A stretch of 64,000 nt of DNA from assembly GCF_000425185.1 (NCBI RefSeq), contig NZ_AULH01000013.1:62001-126000 (forward strand). Direction: 5' to 3'. This DNA is from Pleomorphomonas koreensis DSM 23070. Lineage in GTDB: Bacteria; Pseudomonadota; Alphaproteobacteria; Rhizobiales; Pleomorphomonadaceae. The translations under genes were made by a program, and so were the position numbers. The notes under the pieces are model-generated. The model saw only the letters and a program-made list of their open reading frames with translations. It searched no databases and was not told the DNA's origin. Each line of letters begins with the position of its first letter. Position 1 is the stretch's first letter. Shown one piece after another: positions 56,860-64,000 of the stretch.

Positions 56860-59244
56860 CTACTTGGCAAGACCGACCGAACTGCCGACCTCGCCGAGCG
56901 TCCGGAAGCCGGCCCGGAGATAGAAGGTCTGGTCGCTGGGCGTGGTGGTCAGGTCGTTCGAGTAGGAGAAGGACAGCGAGAACTCCTCCGAGTCGTAGGC
57001 AAGGCCGAGGGCATGCCGGACGAACTCGTCGTTGACGAGATCGTAGCGGCTGGAGCCGAAGACACGCCAGTTCTCGCTGAGGCGAAGGCTGGCCGCCGCC
57101 TGCAACTCGGAGCGATTGTCGTTGATGCCGAGGTCGGGCTGCTCGCGAATGTAGGCATAGGTCAGCGCCGCCGTCAGCGGTCCGCCGATGCCGAGGATCT
57201 GGGTGTCGAAGCGGTTGACCTCGAAGTTGTCGTTGTCGAAGCGGACGCCGCCGCTGGCCAGGAAGCCGGTCTTGGTGCTGAGGCTGAGGCCGGCGACATA
57301 GTCGGAAGCGTCGGACTCGAGGCCGGAATAGGAGCCGGTGTCGTAGCTGGTCGCCTTGGCGAAGGAGTTGACGCCGGCGAGCTGGAACGACTGGCCGAAG
57401 GTGCCGCTGACGCCGAAGCCATGGCTGAACGAGCCGGAGTAGCGGACGCCGATATTGGCGCGCGTGCCGCCCTCGACGCGGTCGTAGCCGGAGAACTTGT
57501 CGTAGTCGAACAGGCTGTTGGCGTCGAAGACGAGGCTCTGCGCATCTTCGTTGGGGATGTAGGTGGCTTCCGTCTCGTTGGGACGGGCGATCAACTGGGC
57601 GATCGGCTCGATGATCTGGTTGCCGATGGGCGAGGTGATCGCCACCGGATAGCTGTATTCAAGGCCAGCCGCCGGCATCGCCCGGCCGAAAAGCCCGCTC
57701 GATGTTTCCGGCAGCACGCTGCTGTTGTGCGGGTCCGAGAAGATGGCGTCGCCGCGGAAATACAGGAACGGCGTCAGCGCGCCGCCGGTCTGGTCGATCA
57801 TCCGCCGCCGCCACATGGCGTCGATGCTGAAACGATCGAAAGTGCCGGCCGCGCCGCGGGTGCGGGTCTTGTCACCCGCATCGAAGACACCATTGCCGTT
57901 CATGTCGATCTGGTAGATGTCGTCCTTGGTGCGGGTGATGTTGGTGAAGTTGGTGGTCAGCGATGCCTCGCCGCCCCAGATCGGATCCTTGGCGTAGACC
58001 TTGTGGTCGATCACCGGATAGACGTAGGGCTGCTTCTCCTGGAGGTCGTGGTCCTGGGCGAAGATCGGTGTCTGTGCATCGTCCTGCTGCACGAAGAAGC
58101 CATAGGCCGCCATATCGAAGCGATTGCGGTCGCGGACGCCTGTCAGGTACAGGTTGTTGACCGCCACGTCCGAGTTGCCGGACTTGCGGTCATAATCTTT
58201 CATGAAGGTGGTATCGCTGGCCACCGCGACGTTCCAGCCCCAGGACCAGTGCTGGTTGATGGTGAAGCTGCCGGACGATTCCACCGAGCCGCGCCACAAC
58301 TCGTCGCCGGAGGTGCCGGAGAAGGCGTCGCGATCGTTCTGGTGGATGCCGGACAGCGTCACCGAATACTGGCCGCTGTCGAGGCGCTGCCGCCACTCGG
58401 CAGAGAACAGCAGGCCCTGGCGCGAATAGACGGAGGGCGTCAGCGTCAGGCCGTAGCTCGGATCGAGCGCCACGTAATAGGGAACCGACACCGAATAGCC
58501 GAGCGTCTTGCTCCTCTTGGCGCTCGGCATCAGCACGCCGGTCTTCTGCTGCACCGAGGGGTCGGGCTGCGACATTACCGGCACCCAGGCGAGCGGCACG
58601 CCGAGGAATTCGAATGTGGCATTCTCGAAGACGATCGTCTGGTCCTTCTGCTTGTGAAGGATGCGGTTCGCCCTGATCTGCCAGATCGGTTTCTTGCCCT
58701 TCACGCCGTTGCAGTCGACGCAGGGAAGGTAGACGCCCTCGTTGAAGGTGGTGACGTCGCCGTCCGTCCGCGTGGCGTTGCGGGCCGTGAAGGCGATCCG
58801 CTCGGAGGTGACGAGTTCGAGGCCCTCGACGACGCCGTTGGCGAGGTCGTCGTCGAGGTCGACGCGGTCGCCGCGGACGACGTTGCCGCTGGGATCGGTG
58901 ATCTCGACGTGGCCGACCGCCGTCACCTTGCGGGTCTTGCGGTTGACGTTGACCTCGTCGGCCACCACCACGTGGTCGAGATAGTAGATGACGACGCGGC
59001 CGGTGGCGGTGATCGAATCGGCGTCCATGTCGTAGGCCACCGTATCGGCCTCGACCATCATCTTGGCGTCGGGATTTGGCATCTTGGCGCCGCTGATCAT
59101 GCCGGTCAGCGAGGTGTCATTGAGGAATTGGGCCAGGGTGCCGGACGGCAGGAAGACGAGAATCGTCACCGCCACGCCGCACAGAAGGCGCACGGCGGTC
59201 CTCGGCTCCGATGCCTGCGATACGACAGATCTACGCACGCTCAC
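56860..59244 (-). CDS. lptD: LPS-assembly protein LptD
   Basis: The outer-membrane barrel that inserts lipopolysaccharide at the cell surface. 794 residues: signal peptide (AVRLLCGVAVTILVFLPSGTLA), the periplasmic OstA/LptA-like jellyroll (VEADTVAYDMDADSITATGRVVIYYLDHVVVADEVNVNRKTRKVTAVG), a CVDCNG pair of cysteines, then the large barrel from about residue 230 with PYYVALDPSYGLTLTPSVYSRQG and alternating strands to the end. The frame is open far upstream into lptG, so the start was fixed at the GTG at 59244 that overlaps the lptG stop (GTGA). A GTG at 59238 is possible. Confidence 0.95.
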   Translation of the reverse strand: MSVRRSVVSQASEPRTAVRLLCGVAVTILVFLPSGTLAQFLNDTSLTGMISGAKMPNPDAKMMVEADTVAYDMDADSITATGRVVIYYLDHVVVADEVNVNRKTRKVTAVGHVEITDPSGNVVRGDRVDLDDDLANGVVEGLELVTSERIAFTARNATRTDGDVTTFNEGVYLPCVDCNGVKGKKPIWQIRANRILHKQKDQTIVFENATFEFLGVPLAWVPVMSQPDPSVQQKTGVLMPSAKRSKTLGYSVSVPYYVALDPSYGLTLTPSVYSRQGLLFSAEWRQRLDSGQYSVTLSGIHQNDRDAFSGTSGDELWRGSVESSGSFTINQHWSWGWNVAVASDTTFMKDYDRKSGNSDVAVNNLYLTGVRDRNRFDMAAYGFFVQQDDAQTPIFAQDHDLQEKQPYVYPVIDHKVYAKDPIWGGEASLTTNFTNITRTKDDIYQIDMNGNGVFDAGDKTRTRGAAGTFDRFSIDAMWRRRMIDQTGGALTPFLYFRGDAIFSDPHNSSVLPETSSGLFGRAMPAAGLEYSYPVAITSPIGNQIIEPIAQLIARPNETEATYIPNEDAQSLVFDANSLFDYDKFSGYDRVEGGTRANIGVRYSGSFSHGFGVSGTFGQSFQLAGVNSFAKATSYDTGSYSGLESDASDYVAGLSLSTKTGFLASGGVRFDNDNFEVNRFDTQILGIGGPLTAALTYAYIREQPDLGINDNRSELQAAASLRLSENWRVFGSSRYDLVNDEFVRHALGLAYDSEEFSLSFSYSNDLTTTPSDQTFYLRAGFRTLGEVGSSVGLAK

Positions 59245-60335
59245 CCATCCTCGCGGAACAACAGAACCGTGGAACCCAGAAGGATCGCTACGATTGAGGG
59301 CGCCCATGCGGCCAGCACCGGCGACACCAGCCCCTCGCGCCCCAACGAACGGGCAACCTCGATGACGACATAAAGCACGAAGCCAGCGACGACGCCACCG
59401 AGAATCATCTTCTCGCCTCCGCCGTATCTCGCAAATCCCAGCGACACTGTTGCAGCAATGAGAACCATCGACGCCAGGAGCAGCGGACGGGCCAGGAGCG
59501 ATTGATACTGAAGGCTGAATCTGTTCGCCGGCAGCGACGAGCCGCGCGCCTGGGCGATGGCTTGCGGCAGCTGCCAGAACGAGATGCTGTCGGGTGAGCC
59601 GAGGCCGCCGGCCACCTGTTCGGCGGTCAGCGTCGTCGGCAGGAAATCGGTGTCGCGGTGCACGGGAACACCGCTGCTCTCGGTCGTCGTCACGTCGGAG
59701 AGCAGCCAGCGGCCGGGTTCGAGCTGGCCGACCCGCGCCTCGATTCGCCGCGCCAGCATGCCGTCGGCGCCGAATACCCAGAACACCGGCTGCTGGATGG
59801 TGCGGCCACCGTCCGAAACGCCTTCGGTATGCAGCACCGCGTCGCCGTCGCCGGTGCGCATCCGCGTCCAGCTCGGCGTCGCCGCGCCCGACAGCAGCGT
59901 CGTCATGACGCTGGCCCGCGAGCCGACCAGAATGTCGGCCGAGAGGTTGCGCGCGTAGGTGGCGAGCGGGTTGTAGATGGTGGTGGTGGCCACCCCCAGC
60001 AGCAGGGCGAAGACGAGGGCGGGCAGCGTGAATTGCCAGACCGACAGTCCGGCCGCCCGCACGATCATCAGCTCCGAGCCGCGCGACAGCGTGACAAAGG
60101 CGGCGATCGAGCCGAGCAGCACGGCGAACGGCAGCACCTGCTCCATCAGCGCCGGCACGCGCAGGGCCGAGGCGGCCATGACGAGAAGTACCGAAACGTC
60201 GTCGCGGCTGCCGGCCGAGCGCAGCAGCTCGATGGAGTCGATCAGGAACACCAGGAGAAAGATGCCGACGAACATGCCGAGGATCCACACGGCGAAACGC
60301 AGCGTGAAATAGGTGGCGAGCGAGCGGCCGATCAT
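59241..60335 (-). CDS. lptG: LPS export ABC transporter permease LptG
   Basis: An inner-membrane permease of the LptB2FG extractor. 364 residues with helices at the start (TYFTLRFAVWILGMFVGIFLLVFLIDSIELL), around 60-125 (RVPALMEQVLPFAVLLGSIAAFVTLSRGSELMIVRAAGLS) and three at the end, around a ~150-residue periplasmic jellyroll. EIxx-type coupling helix residues lie in SRGSELMIVRAAG. It overlaps lptF by 4 nt and lptD by a GTGA. Confidence 0.95.
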   Translation of the reverse strand: MIGRSLATYFTLRFAVWILGMFVGIFLLVFLIDSIELLRSAGSRDDVSVLLVMAASALRVPALMEQVLPFAVLLGSIAAFVTLSRGSELMIVRAAGLSVWQFTLPALVFALLLGVATTTIYNPLATYARNLSADILVGSRASVMTTLLSGAATPSWTRMRTGDGDAVLHTEGVSDGGRTIQQPVFWVFGADGMLARRIEARVGQLEPGRWLLSDVTTTESSGVPVHRDTDFLPTTLTAEQVAGGLGSPDSISFWQLPQAIAQARGSSLPANRFSLQYQSLLARPLLLASMVLIAATVSLGFARYGGGEKMILGGVVAGFVLYVVIEVARSLGREGLVSPVLAAWAPSIVAILLGSTVLLFREDG

Positions 60336-61483
60336 GGCTGTGCCTCCCGCCGGGCGGTTATGGATCGGCGCAGCCGCTCGACCAGCGTGTCGGCGAAGCT
60401 GGTAGAGACCACCGGATGGATGCCGGCGACGATCATGGCGGCGAACAGCACGGTCAGCAGCGCCGGCACCGCCACCGCCAGGATGGAGATCTCCGGTGTT
60501 GCCTTGAGGACGCCAATCACCGCGAAGCCGAGCACGCGCACCAGCGAGCCGGCGATGAGCGCCAGCGTCACCGGCAGCGTCTGGCCACGCCGGTTGCTGG
60601 TCGGGAAGCCGAGGAACAGGAACACGACGAGCGTCTGGGCGAGGGGATAGATCGGTTCGGCGAGGCGATTCATGATCTCCGGCGCGATCTGCGGATCGTC
60701 GTCGGTCCTGCCAAGGGCGACCAGATCGCCCAGCGAGCGTTCGGAAAGGCCATAGCTGGACTCGCCGGCCTTGGCCGTCAGCTGGCTGAGGTCGAAGGCG
60801 TAGGAGCCGAAGGTGACGAAGGTGTTGGCGCCGCTGTCCTTGGCCTTCCGCTCGACGGTTCCCTGCTCCATGACGATCATCGGCCGGTCCATCACCTGGG
60901 CGACGCGGCCGCGCTTGGCCGTATAGGTGTAGGAGAACTCCGGGCTGCGGTCATCGAGGATGAACAGATCGAGGAGCGAGCCGTCGCCGGCCCGGTTTCG
61001 GATATGGAAGGTGAGGCCGGCGTCGATCGAGGTGAAGCGGCCGGGCTGGATGACGTTGGCGACGACGTCGGCCCGGACGGTCTGCATCATGTCGTACATG
61101 ACGCGCGAGGCGCCGGGACCGGCCCAGAAAGCCAGCACGCCGATGAAGGTCGCCACCGTCAGCGCGGCGGCGACGAAGGGCAGGGCGAGGCGCCGCGGCG
61201 ACACGCCGGCCGCCGTGATCGCCACGATGCCGCTTTCCGCCTGAAGGCGTTGCAGCACGATGACCAGCGCCACCACCAGCGCGAAAGGCGCCACTATGCC
61301 GAGCAGGCGCGGCATCGACAGCAGGGTGAGACCGAGATAGACGGCGATCGCCTGTCCCTTGGCGGTAACCAGATCGAAGCGGCGCAGCGCCTGCGTCACC
61401 CAGGCGATGCCGGCAAGCGTCAGCATCACGCCGATGCAGGCGTAGAGCGTACGCAAGAAGAGATAGGTACCGAAACGCCGCAT
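60332..61483 (-). CDS. lptF: LPS export ABC transporter permease LptF
   Basis: Partner of LptG. 383 residues: MRRFGTYLFLRTLYACIGVMLTLAGIAWVTQALRRFDLV, then LPFALVVALVIVLQRLQAESGIVAITAAGVSPRRLALPF with the coupling helix, a periplasmic jellyroll (~140-270), and the C-terminal helices EPIYPLAQTLVVFLFLGFPTSNRRGQTLP. I chose the ATG at 61483; the in-frame extension to 61603 is not family-like. It starts the six-gene envelope operon and is divergent from pepA. Confidence 0.95.
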   Translation of the reverse strand: MRRFGTYLFLRTLYACIGVMLTLAGIAWVTQALRRFDLVTAKGQAIAVYLGLTLLSMPRLLGIVAPFALVVALVIVLQRLQAESGIVAITAAGVSPRRLALPFVAAALTVATFIGVLAFWAGPGASRVMYDMMQTVRADVVANVIQPGRFTSIDAGLTFHIRNRAGDGSLLDLFILDDRSPEFSYTYTAKRGRVAQVMDRPMIVMEQGTVERKAKDSGANTFVTFGSYAFDLSQLTAKAGESSYGLSERSLGDLVALGRTDDDPQIAPEIMNRLAEPIYPLAQTLVVFLFLGFPTSNRRGQTLPVTLALIAGSLVRVLGFAVIGVLKATPEISILAVAVPALLTVLFAAMIVAGIHPVVSTSFADTLVERLRRSITARREAQP

Positions 61484-61710
61484 CGTGAATCCTGTTGGAC
61501 CTGCCGATGGCAGGCAAATGAGGCTATCAGGGCTATAGTGAATCCTTCCTTCCCGGAAAGGGTAAATTTTTGCGTTGTTCTTGCAGCCTCCCGGCGGCAA
61601 CATCGCTCACATGCAACTCACGTCTTGCTCTCTCATGCATCAAGCGCCACATTCGGCCGATATGTCCGGATCGCGCCCGCCGAGGGGTGCACGGCAATCA
61701 GGATGAAATC

Positions 61711-63204
<1,494 letters not shown>

Positions 63205-63226
63205 GGGCGAACAGCAAGTATGGGTC

Positions 63227-63254
63227 GTCATCCTCCGCGAAGGCGGAGGGTGAC
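63227..63254. repeat. REP-like palindrome, copy 5
   Basis: GTCATCCTCCGC, loop GAAG, GCGGAGGGTGAC: a 12-bp stem with one G-T pair, and the same core CCGCGAAGGCGG as copies at 19042 and 43766. It sits between pepA and the holC start. Confidence 0.65.
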
Positions 63255-63274
63255 CTGCCGCAAGGGGTGCGACG

Positions 63275-63727
63275 TTGACCGAAGCCCTGTTCTACCATCT
63301 CGACGGCCAGCCGCTCGAACGCATCCTGCCGGTGCTGCTGCAGAAGTCGGTGGAGCGCGGCTGGCGCGTCGTGGTGGAGGCGGGAACGCCGGAGCGGCTC
63401 GCCGCCCTCGACAGCCATCTCTGGACCTTCGACGACGCCGCCTTCCTGCCGCACGGCACGGCCGCCGACGGCCATGCGGACCTGCAACCGGTCTATCTCG
63501 CCGCCGGGCCGGAAACCCCCAACGACGCCACCGTCCGCTTCCTCGTCGACCGGGCGCCGCCGCCCGACGACGCCGAGCGCTACCAGCGCCTGGTGCTGAT
63601 CTTCGACGGCACCGACGAGGCGGCGCTCGCCGATGCCCGTGCCGCCTGGAAGAGTCTGAAGGAGCGTGGGCTCGACGTCACCTACTGGCAACAGGACGGG
63701 GAGGGGCGCTGGGTGCGCAAGGCGTGA
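63275..63727 (+). CDS. holC: DNA polymerase III chi subunit
   Basis: A 150-residue subunit of the clamp-loader complex that contacts SSB. Family pattern: ALFYHLDGQPLERILPVLLQKSVERGWRVVVEAG, then LDSHLWTFDDAAFLPHGT, PVYLA and the C-terminal RLVLIFDGTDEAALADARAAWKSLKERG LDVTYWQQ. It starts at TTG 63275 with AAGGGG upstream; no ATG in frame gives the right N-terminus. It lies just after pepA, as in most alphaproteobacteria. Confidence 0.93.
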   Translation: MTEALFYHLDGQPLERILPVLLQKSVERGWRVVVEAGTPERLAALDSHLWTFDDAAFLPHGTAADGHADLQPVYLAAGPETPNDATVRFLVDRAPPPDDAERYQRLVLIFDGTDEAALADARAAWKSLKERGLDVTYWQQDGEGRWVRKA

Positions 63728-63784
63728 GGCGGGAACAGTCGCACCGCTCGGCCGTTCAATCTTTAAAGTCCCCCGAAAAGCCCT

Positions 63785-64000
<216 letters not shown>

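Noticed and set aside
56860-60288. LptD as a 1142-residue protein
   Set aside because: The upstream part is an out-of-frame reading of lptG. The signal peptide and the GTGA overlap at 59244 fix the true start.

Overview
The window is chromosomal DNA of high GC (codon third positions almost always G or C) from an alphaproteobacterium, very probably of the order Hyphomicrobiales (Rhizobiales). The reasons are the order lptF-lptG-lptD-surA-pdxA-ksgA, an ATP12-type F1-ATPase chaperone, a DUF1289 protein beside cobS, a Rhizobium-type (ReAV-like) asparaginase, and a 107-bp mosaic palindromic repeat of the RIME type. I cannot fix the genus from the sequence. I see no tRNA, rRNA, CRISPR array, prophage or insertion sequence.

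Layout. 1-5.2 kb: end of a bile-acid:sodium-symporter-like gene, a cobalamin assembly pair (cobS, cobT), DUF1289, a polyprenyl diphosphate synthase, DUF2007 and a TrmN6-like methyltransferase. 5.2-9.5 kb: EEP-family hydrolase, ogt, an EamA transporter, an AdaA-like regulator, and a PEP-mutase/isocitrate-lyase-family gene broken by an in-frame TAA. 9.6-13.4 kb: SGNH hydrolase, acyltransferase-3, a monocistronic small-protein gene with its own promoter and terminator, an S49 peptidase and two small proteins. 13.5-19.1 kb: glyQ, HAD phosphatase, ATP12, GNAT, secG, pyrG. 19.1-22.4 kb: a minus-strand operon led by a clear TPP riboswitch and coding for a NIPSNAP protein, a fused DctQ-DctM TRAP permease and a DctP binding protein. 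This is the most interesting locus here, because it predicts a TRAP transporter for thiamine or a thiamine precursor. 22.5-29.7 kb: aminotransferase and asparaginase, a TetR-SDR pair behind a perfect palindromic operator, a MarR-MFS pair whose MFS gene loses its last helix to an in-frame TAG, and a Cys/Met-metabolism PLP enzyme.

29.7-37 kb: a CUT2 sugar ABC transporter (binding protein, dual ATPase, two permeases), its LacI-type regulator and a Gfo/Idh/MocA dehydrogenase, with a perfect 18-bp palindrome in the promoter region: a self-contained sugar or polyol uptake unit. 37.7-49.7 kb: two export operons in tandem, NodT-type outer-membrane factor/Bcr-CflA MFS/MacA/MacB, then a TetR with HlyD, dual ABC ATPase and two ABC-2 permeases (the E. 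coli cecR-ybhGFSR arrangement). 49.7-53.8 kb: a methyl-accepting chemotaxis protein, a 690-nt gap, and a secreted phytase-like/esterase-like protein. 53.9-61.5 kb: the envelope-assembly operon lptF-lptG-lptD-surA-pdxA-ksgA on the minus strand. 61.7-64 kb: pepA, holC and the start of gltX.

Translational coupling is very common: ATGA or GTGA stop/start overlaps occur at DUF2007/methyltransferase, NIPSNAP/dctQM, aminotransferase/asparaginase, ABC ATPase/permease, Bcr/MacA, the whole cecR-ybhGFS series, lptG/lptD and pdxA/ksgA. A family of short palindromes with the core CCGCGNAGGCGG is scattered between genes.
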